Made by a program: the position numbers and the translations under genes. This document shows positions 1 to 9,254 of a DNA stretch of 64,000 nucleotides, in pieces. Location: positions 62,001 through 126,000 of the forward strand of contig CABFPG010000011.1 of assembly GCA_902141825.1 (NCBI GenBank). The letters run 5' to 3'. Position 1 is the first letter of the stretch; every line of letters starts with the position of its first letter. This DNA is from Thalassocella blandensis. GTDB lineage: Bacteria; Pseudomonadota; Gammaproteobacteria; Pseudomonadales; Cellvibrionaceae. The notes below the pieces were generated by a model. The model worked only from the letters and a program-made list of their open reading frames with translations. It ran no database searches and was not told where the DNA came from.

Positions 1-333
1 TAAGTTCAACAGCAGTGCAGCACTTAATAAATTATTCCCGACTACCGTCGACTGTAAATGCTTAATCGCAGGATTTGCCAAACCGGTTTGAATGGTAGCA
101 TTGCCAAGAAACTCAATTTCCGAATCCCTCTGATTCCGATTACGGATAGATTCAAGGCCTTGTCGCATCTCAATTGCAATACTTCTCGCTTGCCACAATG
201 CGGTTTTTTTCGCTTTATCGATAGCCTCTTCCACAAACAGAAAAAACACCACCACAACGACTAACGCCAGAGGTACGAGCGCAAAATATAGCACCTGTGA
301 GCTGAAGATCTGCTGTATACTTTTGTTACTCAT
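1..333 (-). CDS. Membrane sensor protein, N-terminal part (cut by window edge)
   Basis: The minus-strand frame opens with ATG at 333 (MSNKSIQQIFSSQVLYFA) and stays open for 111 codons to the window edge, so the 3' part is missing. Residues about 15-34 are a strong membrane segment. The charged stretch after it (about 35-75) and the following segment look like the start of a periplasmic sensor domain, as in histidine kinases or diguanylate cyclases. The start lies 5 bases after the stop of the upstream binding-protein gene, so the two are almost surely co-transcribed. I infer that the binding protein feeds ligand information to this sensor. The output domain is not visible, so the class is unknown. 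Confidence 0.7.
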   Translation of the reverse strand, partial: MSNKSIQQIFSSQVLYFALVPLALVVVVVFFLFVEEAIDKAKKTALWQARSIAIEMRQGLESIRNRNQRDSEIEFLGNATIQTGLANPAIKHLQSTVVGNNLLSAALLLNL

Positions 334-338
334 GGGGA

Positions 339-1568
339 TTACTGGTTATTATCCACATAGTTTTGCATATACCCGGCAGCCTGATAGTCTTCAATACTCC
401 CACCACCATAACGTACAAAACCATTTAACATCGCCTCCCAAACAAGAAACATATCCTGATGGTGAGGCATGGGATAAGCATTCTCTAATGAGTCTTGTAT
501 GAATTTACGGTCTACATTTTCATCCACTGCTGCCTCTCGGGCCTTAAGGGCTTCTCGATTTAAACTAAAGCTACTCATGGAGTTTTTTAACAATGCATTG
601 AAGCGCGTTGACTTGGTATAAGCAATAAACTGCTGGATGGCATCCGCATGGGGACCTGTTAGAGATTTTCGCGGAAACATTAAATAAATATTGGCATAGT
701 ATGGCTGCATCGGTTTACCGTTGATGCTTGGCAAAGGAGCCACACCGAGCTGTTCACCTAATTGCTTTTTAAAGCGTTCATACTCCCAAACTCCGTTAAT
801 ATGATAAGCAAGTTTTCCCTGCAAAAACTTGTCAACAGTGCAATTGTAATCACAATTCAAATCCACCACATTCTTATCTATTAGATTCCAGACAAAAGTT
901 AAGGACTTTGCAATACCTTCGACATCAAAAATAATCTCATTTCCTTGTACCGGCAATTCACCAAATGCACTGATAAAAGGGATAAGCCAATACATATCGA
1001 GCACAGACCAGCCAACAAGCTCGACGTTTGGATCAACTGAATATCGCTGCCCTAACAGTTCATGCCAACTTGACGCTACTGTTTGAACAAATTCACGCTG
1101 ATAGTACATTACCAGATGATTCCCTTTGACAACCGGCAATCCATAAATCTGATTATCTTCGGAAAGCGCACTTTGTAACAGCTGATCATCGGCATTGACG
1201 TATTGCCTAAACGCATTGGCAGTGATTGCACTGAAATGAACTTCACGATGCAACCCAAGCAGGTCTTCTGATGCCATAATAATCTCTGGCATGTCTTCAT
1301 CTTCTTTCTGCTCAAGAAGGCGTGTTTTCAATTCGGATTGGTCAATCCACTGAAACTGAAATCGACTGGAACTATCGGACTTAAAACTGGAAACCGCCTC
1401 TGCCAATACGGGGTCTGTACTGGTGTAGATTACCTGAATTACGGCAGAATCAGTGTTGGGCTTTGTCTGAGCGAGACCGTCTGCGTATACCAGCATGAAC
1501 ATGAGAAATACTGAGATTCTCTTCAGAACAGTGAGTATTTTACCGCTGACAGACTGTTTAGGGACCAT
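339..1568 (-). CDS. Periplasmic extracellular solute-binding protein (family 1-like, sugar type)
   Basis: The 409-residue protein has a basic N-terminus and a hydrophobic segment at about residues 11-33 ending in GLAQ, consistent with a signal peptide. Length and motifs (IYGLPVVKGNHLVMYY, then LAYHINGVWEY) resemble MalE-type binding proteins of ABC sugar importers. No permease or ATPase gene lies beside it. Instead, a membrane sensor follows 5 bases downstream, so I infer that it presents ligand to the sensor rather than to a transporter. The ATG at 1568 has only a weak ribosome site. The ligand is unknown; a carbohydrate is likely from the nearby receptor, LacI regulator and sulfatase. Confidence 0.7.
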   Translation of the reverse strand: MVPKQSVSGKILTVLKRISVFLMFMLVYADGLAQTKPNTDSAVIQVIYTSTDPVLAEAVSSFKSDSSSRFQFQWIDQSELKTRLLEQKEDEDMPEIIMASEDLLGLHREVHFSAITANAFRQYVNADDQLLQSALSEDNQIYGLPVVKGNHLVMYYQREFVQTVASSWHELLGQRYSVDPNVELVGWSVLDMYWLIPFISAFGELPVQGNEIIFDVEGIAKSLTFVWNLIDKNVVDLNCDYNCTVDKFLQGKLAYHINGVWEYERFKKQLGEQLGVAPLPSINGKPMQPYYANIYLMFPRKSLTGPHADAIQQFIAYTKSTRFNALLKNSMSSFSLNREALKAREAAVDENVDRKFIQDSLENAYPMPHHQDMFLVWEAMLNGFVRYGGGSIEDYQAAGYMQNYVDNNQ

Positions 1569-1884
1569 TGCTTAACTTTTTCAATACGAGGTAGTCCAAT
1601 TATAGTTACTCACGCCGAATTATCCGACCTGTAGACTATAAAAGCGCAATTATATTATTAGAATGTTCACTATAATAAACTTTTTGCAGAAATCGCTTTT
1701 CTGGCAGGAAAGACAATCGCTACTCTACTCAAAGTAAATAGCGATTATCAATAAAAACCTTAAAACCTATATTTTTTATTTCTAGCTATTGGCGAATCCA
1801 GCCCAAGCGCCATAATCACCCTTTTGTCACATAATAACTTGCAAACCCGGCTGATATATAAGCCCGAACAGAAGAACATATTCA
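1569..1884. other. Intergenic region, AT-rich, no gene seen
   Basis: This AT-rich stretch separates the binding-protein start from the end of the TonB-receptor gene. It should contain the promoter of the binding-protein/sensor pair. I see no clear terminator hairpin or RNA gene. Confidence 0.5.
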
Positions 1885-4431
1885 TTAAAAATTAACGCGG
1901 ACTCCCAAGGAGTAAATTGCTCCTGAGATGTGATACGCAGAAAAATTATTTGCAGTGCCGTGATAATCGTAGGTGGGTTCATCGGTTATATTTCTACCCG
2001 AAGCCACAACACTCACATGCTGATTTATTGCATAGCTCGCATTCACATCCAACTGTGAACGATCGTCGCGATAGTATGGAATTCCGCGAACACCTTGAAA
2101 GACCACATAGGCATCGCGATAGTTATAGGCTAAACGTACGCTCAAATCTTGCTTTTCGTAAAACAATACGGCGTTGTAGCTGTATTGTGACAGGCCAGGA
2201 ATATCACCGCCCCCCTCTTCTAACTCCCCTTCAATAAAGGTGTAATTCAATACCGCACCAAAACCATCAAACGGCTCAGGGAAAAAGTCAAAATTTCGCT
2301 GAATAGACAGTTCAACCCCATTTATTTCTGCACCAGGACCATTAAACGAGGTTTCGATAGCGAATTCACCGAGTGATTCAAAACCGGGAATCACTCCCTG
2401 TTCAACATCCTTGATAATGAACGACTCTACATCCTTGAAAAAATACGCAAGGGAAAAAATCGCCCCCTCCTGGAAATACCATTCCATTGACAAGTCAAAC
2501 TGGTCAGCGCGAAACGGTTCCAACCTCGCATTTCCCACTACAGCTCGCTCTTCCAACGGAATAATAACACCACCAGGATTCAAATCGGTAAAGCTTGGCC
2601 GTGACATTGTTTTAGCTATCGCCGCGCGAACAATAACATCATCCCGCAACAGATATTGCAGGTTCACACTGGGTAAAATATCCGAGTAAGTATTTTCCGT
2701 TTGAATAGGACTGCCACTGTCTTGCTCATAGCCAACAGTATCTTGCTGAGTGTCGACGTAGCGGACTCCCAGATTTCCACTCCATTTTGCATAAGCGAAA
2801 TCTGCCTTGAAATACGCAGCAACAATATCCTCATCAATTTGATAAGTTGCAGGTCTATCTACTGGCCGTTGCACCTGATCCTGCCAATATTGATTCAGTT
2901 CAGCAACTACCGCTTGCACATCCACATTCACAAATCCATCCGGCACTCCACCAATCCTTCCTGGCTCAAATACATTGTAAAGTACCGGTCGATCTGGATC
3001 GACAAACATGTCCAAGGTGTAGTGATTCACTTCCTCCGGGGTTGCTGCATCAGCAATGCGGCCTGCATCATGCTGTTGCCTTGTATATTTAATTCCAACA
3101 TCCATCTGATGAAAGACAGAAAACGCAATCGGTCGCGTGAAATCCAGTTGTACAGCTTGCTGATCATTGTCAAAAAACTGAGTTTCAAAATTCGCAACAT
3201 TGATAAAATAATTGGTTAGCGGCTGAAAATAAAAATCATCCATCTCGACTAGCGGAGGGTTACCCTGTGAAAAATCCATAGAGAAATCATCTTGTCCCCA
3301 GAACTGGGTGAAATTCATAGTTTGATCAAACTTGCCACTGGAGTCCGTCACCGCTGCGTAAATATCCCAATCATTCGCATGCAATGTTGCATCTAATGCG
3401 AGTGTGTTGATCTGCGTGGTATTGAATCGGTTTATCACTAACAAACGGCGGTGCGGCGCAGTAGCCTCAACGTCATATGAAACGAATGAACCATCCACCA
3501 AGACACCATTGCCTAACTCCACTTGAGGCACATCCGATGGAAGTATCTGCTGCGGACCAAAATTATGGTTTACCTCTTCTGAAGTAAGATAAGAAAGATT
3601 TACCTCCAGATCTTCATTAGGTTTGAACTGAAAGGCAGCATAATAACTTTCTCGCTCCTTCCACTCATTACGATTATTCCATCGGAAATTATAAGGAATT
3701 AAACCACTTTCTCCGTCTATATCAGCAGGACCCCAGCCTGCCGTTTCATAACGATGACGCTGCAGTTTATTGTCGGCAAAATTCGCCGACAATAAAAAAC
3801 CAACTTTTTCTTCGGCATATACATTGCTGTACAAACCAGACAGCCGATAACCATCCTCATGGTTTATATCAGCATACTCCCACTGCCCAGAAGCCGTAAT
3901 TTTTTCTCCTTCGAAATCGAAAGGACGATGCGTTTTCAAATTAACAATCGCGCCGATGGCTCCTTCACTCAAATCCGCGCGCGGTGTTTTATACACCTCC
4001 AGCTTCTGAACCAGTTCCGGTGCTAAAATACCGAAATCGAAATTCCGCCCATTGGTATTCGCCGATATTACGTTACCATTCCAAGTCACCAGGTTAAGAT
4101 CCGGGCGAATACCTCTGACTGAAACCTGCGTTCCCTCACCGGACCCAAAATTATCACCGGGCGTATTGTCAAAGCCACGATCAATTTGAACGCCGGTAAT
4201 GCGCTGTAAAGATTCTGCAACATTTTGATCCGGAAACTTTCCAATATCCTCCGCATTAACACTATCCATCACAACATTTGCATGACGTTTATCATCAACA
4301 GATTGCTGCAAACTAGTGCGAATACCTTGCACAAATACTTCTTCTTCCTTGAGCTCCTGTGAAAAAACCTGGGTGCACTGAAACATCATCGCAACAATAA
4401 AACTGCGGCGAACATGGTGTATTTTTACCAT
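1885..4431 (-). CDS. TonB-dependent outer-membrane receptor (carbohydrate type)
   Basis: The 848-residue protein has a signal peptide (residues about 1-24) and then a plug domain containing VFVQGIRTSLQQSVDDKR and KFPDQNVAESLQRITGVQI, typical of the large TonB-receptor subfamily common in Xanthomonas, Caulobacter and marine carbohydrate users. The C-terminal part is a beta-barrel ending in an aromatic residue (YSLGVRVNF), the usual outer-membrane insertion signal. The start at 4431 is supported by GAGGA seven bases upstream. The LacI gene lies upstream on the same strand, and the sulfatase and epimerase genes are nearby, so the cargo is probably an oligosaccharide, possibly sulfated. Substrate is inference from neighbours. 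Confidence 0.93.
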   Translation of the reverse strand: MVKIHHVRRSFIVAMMFQCTQVFSQELKEEEVFVQGIRTSLQQSVDDKRHANVVMDSVNAEDIGKFPDQNVAESLQRITGVQIDRGFDNTPGDNFGSGEGTQVSVRGIRPDLNLVTWNGNVISANTNGRNFDFGILAPELVQKLEVYKTPRADLSEGAIGAIVNLKTHRPFDFEGEKITASGQWEYADINHEDGYRLSGLYSNVYAEEKVGFLLSANFADNKLQRHRYETAGWGPADIDGESGLIPYNFRWNNRNEWKERESYYAAFQFKPNEDLEVNLSYLTSEEVNHNFGPQQILPSDVPQVELGNGVLVDGSFVSYDVEATAPHRRLLVINRFNTTQINTLALDATLHANDWDIYAAVTDSSGKFDQTMNFTQFWGQDDFSMDFSQGNPPLVEMDDFYFQPLTNYFINVANFETQFFDNDQQAVQLDFTRPIAFSVFHQMDVGIKYTRQQHDAGRIADAATPEEVNHYTLDMFVDPDRPVLYNVFEPGRIGGVPDGFVNVDVQAVVAELNQYWQDQVQRPVDRPATYQIDEDIVAAYFKADFAYAKWSGNLGVRYVDTQQDTVGYEQDSGSPIQTENTYSDILPSVNLQYLLRDDVIVRAAIAKTMSRPSFTDLNPGGVIIPLEERAVVGNARLEPFRADQFDLSMEWYFQEGAIFSLAYFFKDVESFIIKDVEQGVIPGFESLGEFAIETSFNGPGAEINGVELSIQRNFDFFPEPFDGFGAVLNYTFIEGELEEGGGDIPGLSQYSYNAVLFYEKQDLSVRLAYNYRDAYVVFQGVRGIPYYRDDRSQLDVNASYAINQHVSVVASGRNITDEPTYDYHGTANNFSAYHISGAIYSLGVRVNF

Positions 4432-4860
4432 TGGCGGGTCCTCGAGTAATCGGCTCTTTTTCCAGCAGTCTAGCGCCGCTGTTTTTATTTATATTTGTTA
4501 TTGGCTGTCGTGTTTACGGTGTCTCCGTAAACACAGCACTTTATTAGCTTGAATAAATCAAAATTTACTGAATATATTTATACTTGCCATTATTTTTTAT
4601 CGCCCATGCACGGTGTCACGTGCAGAGCAAACAAGTAAAAATAGTCGAAGGGATTATACTGACTAGACGGAATTCGCGACAGGGCAAACGTTATCTCACA
4701 CAGTGATTTGAATTAATTCAACACCATATTGAGAACAAATCGAATATTAATACACCCAAAATCTGCTCGATAAGAGTTTAATAATATCTCGAAAAAAATG
4801 AATAAGTTTGAAACGACTGTTTAATTCAACACGGATTTTTACTGTGCCTCCAACATATCG
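4432..4860. promoter_or_regulatory. Upstream region of the TonB receptor with two inverted repeats
   Basis: This 429-base gap carries the leader and promoter of the receptor. Two inverted repeats stand out. One has ten-base arms (4510-4519 and 4525-4534, spacer TGTCT). The other has six-base arms (4607-4612 and 4619-4624). Both contain ACGGTGTC. They could be operators for the adjacent LacI protein or for another regulator, or a leader hairpin. No RNA gene is visible. Confidence 0.4.
4510..4534. repeat. Inverted repeat, candidate operator in receptor leader
   Basis: GTGTTTACGG and CCGTAAACAC pair perfectly around a five-base spacer, about 80 bases upstream of the receptor start. The GTTTACG/CGTAAAC half-sites resemble sequences bound by LacI-family proteins, but the spacing is unlike the classical CG-centred site, so the assignment is tentative. 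Confidence 0.5.
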
Positions 4861-5883
4861 TTATTTTTTAACCGTGCTCGCAGAATCTCTTTTCACAACG
4901 ATGGAGCTGTATTTAAACGTATCTTCCTGATCATCGGGAGATTGCCCGGCTTCCGGTTTTTCCTTGTAGGTTAATGCCAGCTCTGCCGCTCTTTTTGCCA
5001 TCACTTCGATGGGATAACGCAACGTTGTTAACTTAGGTCGAGTATATTTAGCCAATAAGATGTCATCAAACCCAATCAATGAAACATCTTTCGGCACCTG
5101 GATTCCATGATCAAACAGCATCGACATTGCACCGGAAGCCATGGCATCGTTGTAACAAAACAAGGCCGTAAAATCACGTGTTCGCGCAAGTATATTCTGC
5201 ATCGCGATTTCCCCGCCCTGCTGATCCGGCGTACTGTATTCAATATGCGTATCCGGCAACTCCAACCCAGCATCTGCCAAAGCTTTTCTCACCCCTTCCA
5301 GACGCTGATAAGGATCTTCAATCTCATAACGACTACTGACCATGGCAAAGCTTTTGTGTCCCAGCCCCAACATGTGTTTTGCCATCAACTCACCACCTGC
5401 GACATTGTCCAGCCAAACACAGCGATGGCTGATTTCAGGGATAAACCGATTAATCAACACAAAACCCGGTACCATACGGGCAAATTCTATTAAGCTTTGG
5501 TCATCTAACGCCTTGCTATGCACCACCATGGATTCACATCGATGTTGTAACAGATTTTCAATAGCCTTGCGCTCTGTTTCAAGGTAAATCGAACCACAGC
5601 TTAACAACATCTGAATATTTTTTTGCAAAGCAACCGACTGAATACCATGCGCCAGCGTCGCGAAGAACGGGTCTGCCAATTCGGCAATTACAACTCCAAT
5701 CGATGTGCTGTGCTTACTCACCAGAGCGCGGGCATGAACATTCGGCACATAGCCCATTTCCAATAAAAGCGCCTTCACGCGTGCACGTGTTTCATCTCCT
5801 ACTTTTGGCCCATTATTAATTACACGGGAAACCGTCGCTTGCGAGACGCCCGCGGCATCAGCGATATCTTTTATTGTTGGCAT
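4861..5883 (-). CDS. LacI-family transcriptional regulator
   Basis: Starting at ATG 5883 the protein begins MPTIKDIADAAGVSQATVSR, the canonical LacI helix-turn-helix and hinge entry, and runs for 340 residues with a periplasmic-binding-like sugar sensor domain (GVVIAELADPFFATLAHG, then SLIGFDDILLAKYTRPKLTT near the C-terminus). The open frame extends 16 codons further upstream, but those codons do not match the family, and AGGA sits seven bases before 5883, so I use the shorter start. It lies between the TonB-receptor gene and the divergently transcribed sulfatase, and probably controls both in response to a sugar. An inverted repeat 48 bases upstream suggests autoregulation. Confidence 0.92.
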   Translation of the reverse strand: MPTIKDIADAAGVSQATVSRVINNGPKVGDETRARVKALLLEMGYVPNVHARALVSKHSTSIGVVIAELADPFFATLAHGIQSVALQKNIQMLLSCGSIYLETERKAIENLLQHRCESMVVHSKALDDQSLIEFARMVPGFVLINRFIPEISHRCVWLDNVAGGELMAKHMLGLGHKSFAMVSSRYEIEDPYQRLEGVRKALADAGLELPDTHIEYSTPDQQGGEIAMQNILARTRDFTALFCYNDAMASGAMSMLFDHGIQVPKDVSLIGFDDILLAKYTRPKLTTLRYPIEVMAKRAAELALTYKEKPEAGQSPDDQEDTFKYSSIVVKRDSASTVKK

Positions 5884-6272
5884 AAGGTGATCCTGAATCC
5901 CGAGACTTGGAGTAGATGAATGTAAGTGCACGGGAAAAATTTCCCGAGAATTTCCCGAATTTTACCCAAGTTTGAAGTTTTTGCACGCTATTTATGAAAA
6001 ATAATCTTCCATATCAATAACTTAGAAGTGATAAATTTGGGCTATAGGGTTTTCAAAACTACCAGTTTCGAGCAGTCACGTAATGAATTCAGGCGTCTTT
6101 AAACGAGCGGTATAGTTCTTAATCAACCGTCTTGCGTGGCTGTCTAGTTTTAGATACAGGTTTTAAAATTGATCACCGACTCAGGAAAAGGGTTTAACCC
6201 ATAATGGGTTTATGGTTCAATCTTGGCATCTTTCGGCACACATCCTACTCAACAATTTAAAACGACACGATC
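5884..6272. promoter_or_regulatory. Divergent promoter region between lacI-type gene and sulfatase
   Basis: This 389-base region must hold promoters for both flanking genes. Near the regulator it has the inverted repeat at 5931-5946 followed by more TTTCCCGA-like half-sites up to about 5970. Near the sulfatase it has AACCCA-TAA-TGGGTT at 6196-6210. No small ORF or RNA gene is supported. Confidence 0.45.
5931..5946. repeat. Inverted repeat CGGGAAA-AA-TTTCCCG upstream of lacI-type gene
   Basis: Seven-base arms pair perfectly around two bases, 48 bases before the regulator start. A further TTTCCCGA half-site follows within 20 bases. The position suits an autoregulatory operator. Which protein binds it is not shown by the sequence. 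Confidence 0.45.
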
Positions 6273-7883
6273 ATGAAGCCTCGCCTATCTGCTGGAAACC
6301 CACAGCGACAACTGTTTTGCGCGTTCATCTTTTTAGCGCTCATCAATTTAATGGCCTGCAGTGAACGCCCCAACTCCCCCCAAAATCCACCTGAAACAAC
6401 GTCACAGGCCAACACCCGTGGTACGCCACCCAATATCATTATTTTCTATGTTGATGATTTAGGTTACGGCGATTTGAGCAGCTATGGCGCAAAAGGCGTA
6501 CAAACCCCAAACATCGATGCACTCGCCAATGAAGGCATCAAATTTACCGACGCACATAGCTCCGCGGCCACCTGCACACCATCGCGCTACTCGCTATTGA
6601 CCGGTCAATATGCCTTTCGCAATAACGCCGCTATTTTACCGGGAGACGCCCCTTTAATTATTGACCCCGCATTGCATACTTTACCGCGCATGCTGCAAAA
6701 AGCAGGTTATACAACCGCAGTCGTCGGCAAATGGCATTTGGGACTTGGTATTGGAGATGTAGACTGGAACCAGGAGGTAAAGCCTGGGCCGCTTGAGCTC
6801 GGCTTTGATTACAGCTTTTTACTCCCCGCGACAGGTGATCGAGTACCCACTGTATATTTAGAAAATCACAAAGTGGTAGGTTTAAGCGCAGAAGATCCTC
6901 TCAGCATTAGCTACAGTGAAAAAATTGGGAACCGCCCAACCGGCATTGAACACACTGAACTATTAAAAGTTCATGCAGACCCACAACACAGCAAATCCAT
7001 CATTAACGGCATCAGCCGCATTGGCTACATGGCTGGAGGGCGCTCCGCCGAATGGGTTGATGAAGAGTTTCCCTTCGTATTTACCGAAAAAGCCATAGAA
7101 TTCGTTCGCCAGCACCGCGACTCCCCCTTTTTACTTTACTTCCCTTTTCATGACATCCATGTGCCTCGCACACCTAACCCGATGTTCAAGGGGAAAAGCA
7201 AAATGGGTCCGCGCGGTGATGCCATCGTTCAAACAGACTGGATGACGGGGAAAATTATAGAAGAATTAAAATCGCTCGAAATCTATAACAATACCTTAAT
7301 TATTTTCACTAGCGACAATGGCCCAGTACTGGACGACGGCTATGCTGACCAAGCCGTTGAAATGGTTGGAGACCATGACCCTTCTGGAGGTTTTAGAGGA
7401 GGAAAATACAGCGCGTACGAAGCAGGTACTCGGGTCCCCATGATCGTCACATACCCCCAAGGCTTGAAAACACCAGGGGAAAGTCATGCGCTAATCAGTC
7501 ACATCGATTTTTACCGCTCGTTTGCCGCGCTGCTTCAGATTAACTTAACGAATGACATTGCCATAGACAGCCAAAATGTAATGGAAGCACTGCTGAATGC
7601 CCAGGCTAGCGGACGTCAGACAATGCTGGAGGAATCCTTCACCTTGGGGCTGCGTTCAAAGCAGTGGAAATACATCCACCCTTTTACCGGAGACACTCCA
7701 GCCTGGCTTGCCAATAAGGATATAGAGATTGGATTAATGAGCGAACCTCAATTGTTTAACCTGCAAAACGACCCAGCGGAAACCAACAATCTCGCAGACA
7801 AACACCCTGAAATAATTGATCAAATGACAAATCAAATCAGACAAATTCAGGCAAAAACTGTATTTCAAGTAAACCCAAACTAA
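6273..7883 (+). CDS. Lipoprotein sulfatase (type I, formylglycine-dependent, arylsulfatase family)
   Basis: The 536-residue protein starts with a lipoprotein signal ending LMAC (Cys29), so it should be membrane-anchored outside the cytoplasm. It carries the type I sulfatase signatures: metal-binding NIIIFYVDDLGYGD (Asp61, Asp62), the formylglycine motif CTPSR (Cys101, the residue oxidised to formylglycine), KWHLG, and FTSDNGPVLDDG. Such enzymes remove sulfate esters from sugars or other compounds. The epimerase gene follows 58 bases downstream on the same strand, and a TonB receptor and LacI regulator lie across the divergent promoter, so sulfated polysaccharide is the likely target. A formylglycine-generating enzyme is needed and is not in this window. 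Confidence 0.94.
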   Translation: MKPRLSAGNPQRQLFCAFIFLALINLMACSERPNSPQNPPETTSQANTRGTPPNIIIFYVDDLGYGDLSSYGAKGVQTPNIDALANEGIKFTDAHSSAATCTPSRYSLLTGQYAFRNNAAILPGDAPLIIDPALHTLPRMLQKAGYTTAVVGKWHLGLGIGDVDWNQEVKPGPLELGFDYSFLLPATGDRVPTVYLENHKVVGLSAEDPLSISYSEKIGNRPTGIEHTELLKVHADPQHSKSIINGISRIGYMAGGRSAEWVDEEFPFVFTEKAIEFVRQHRDSPFLLYFPFHDIHVPRTPNPMFKGKSKMGPRGDAIVQTDWMTGKIIEELKSLEIYNNTLIIFTSDNGPVLDDGYADQAVEMVGDHDPSGGFRGGKYSAYEAGTRVPMIVTYPQGLKTPGESHALISHIDFYRSFAALLQINLTNDIAIDSQNVMEALLNAQASGRQTMLEESFTLGLRSKQWKYIHPFTGDTPAWLANKDIEIGLMSEPQLFNLQNDPAETNNLADKHPEIIDQMTNQIRQIQAKTVFQVNPN

Positions 7884-7941
7884 TACCAGATAGAACAAGA
7901 CTTCAGAGGAGAGCTTTCAGCGAAGAGCTTAAGGTATTGCT

Positions 7942-9222
7942 ATGTTTTCACCTTTAAAAGAACCATTCACAGAAACGCGTTTGCAAAGGCATTTACGGTA
8001 TCTACTCTATATCAGTGCCCCACTGCTTTTAAATGCCTGCGAAAAACAAAGCCTGGAAACGCTTAAGGATATAGCCACACCACCCTCCTCTACGGTTTCT
8101 GTCTCGGCTGATACATTTGGCTTTATGCCAGATGGCAGCGAGGTTATTCGATACACCCTGACAACCCCAGACAAACTCAGTATTAAACTTCTAGCTTATG
8201 GCGGCATCATTCAATCCATTCAAATGCCAGACAAAAATGGCGCTCTGGCGGATGTAGTTTTAGGCTTCGACACACTTGCGGATTACCTTGCAGACCAACG
8301 TTACTTTGGTCCGCTTATCGGTCGTTACGCCAACCGAATTGAGTTTGGTCAGTACACCTTTAATGGTCAAAAAATACAATTAGACCCCAACCGAAAAGGT
8401 CACCATCTGCACGGGGGCTCTCACGGATTTCATAAAGTGCTCTGGGAATCCGAAAGCTACCAACATGAACACGCTGCTGGAGTGAAACTGATTTTATTCA
8501 GCCCCGATGGGGACAATGGCTACCCCGGCAATATGGAAGTTACCGTCAACTATGAACTTAATGACCAAAACGAATTGCGCTTGACGTTCGAAGCCAATAC
8601 TGACAAGGCTACACCAGTAAGCATGACTAACCACAGTTATTTTAATCTTGCTGGTCAAGGCACCGTGCTTAAACACAAAATTCAAATTCATGCACAACAC
8701 TTTACCCCTGTCGATAGCACGCTAATTCCCACAGGAGAAATACAAAGTGTTGAAAACACCTCTATGGACCTGAGACAACCAACAGTCATTGAAGTAGGCT
8801 TGAGCCGAAAAGGCGATCAAATGACTTTTGGACAAGGTTTTGATCACAACTGGGTGATCAAACAAGAGCAGAGCGCGAAAATATTACCGATGGTCACTTT
8901 GACTGACCCGGCATCAGGCAGAAAGATGGAAATCCTTTCTAACGCTCCGGGGTTACAGTTTTATTCTGGAAACTTTCTAAATGACGATATTGTTGGTAAA
9001 AATAAAATGGTTTATCGCCACCGTACCGGACTTGTATTGGAACCCCAGCAATTCCCCAACGCGCCAAATGAAACCGCCTTCCCCAGCCCAATAATTGCGG
9101 CAGCTGACAAATACCAACACACGATCATCTATCGTTTTTCTAACCAAGCGGATGCAAACAACACAATATTACAGACACCACTACCGGCTACAACAACCAA
9201 GCCCAATAGCCCGGAACAATAA
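7942..9222 (+). CDS. Aldose 1-epimerase (GalM family), predicted lipoprotein
   Basis: The 426-residue protein shows GalM-family landmarks: GRYANRIEFGQYTFNG, HLHGGSHGFHKVLWE, TNHSYFNLAG with the catalytic His, and a C-terminal GLVLEPQQFPNAPNE carrying the catalytic Glu. These enzymes interconvert alpha and beta anomers of aldoses. An N-terminal hydrophobic stretch ends in LLLNAC (about residues 24-33), a lipobox, so this copy is predicted to be exported, whereas GalM is usually cytosolic. A proline/threonine-rich C-terminal tail is extra. AAGG lies seven bases before the ATG. It probably acts with the sulfatase upstream on imported or surface sugars. Confidence 0.9.
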   Translation: MFSPLKEPFTETRLQRHLRYLLYISAPLLLNACEKQSLETLKDIATPPSSTVSVSADTFGFMPDGSEVIRYTLTTPDKLSIKLLAYGGIIQSIQMPDKNGALADVVLGFDTLADYLADQRYFGPLIGRYANRIEFGQYTFNGQKIQLDPNRKGHHLHGGSHGFHKVLWESESYQHEHAAGVKLILFSPDGDNGYPGNMEVTVNYELNDQNELRLTFEANTDKATPVSMTNHSYFNLAGQGTVLKHKIQIHAQHFTPVDSTLIPTGEIQSVENTSMDLRQPTVIEVGLSRKGDQMTFGQGFDHNWVIKQEQSAKILPMVTLTDPASGRKMEILSNAPGLQFYSGNFLNDDIVGKNKMVYRHRTGLVLEPQQFPNAPNETAFPSPIIAAADKYQHTIIYRFSNQADANNTILQTPLPATTTKPNSPEQ

Positions 9223-9254
9223 TCAGGCCCTATTAACAAGCCCTATTAACAGAC

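Noticed and set aside
2701-3219. Plus-strand 172-codon frame inside the TonB receptor gene
   Set aside because: It is a reverse-strand shadow of a well-supported receptor gene; no ribosome site or family.
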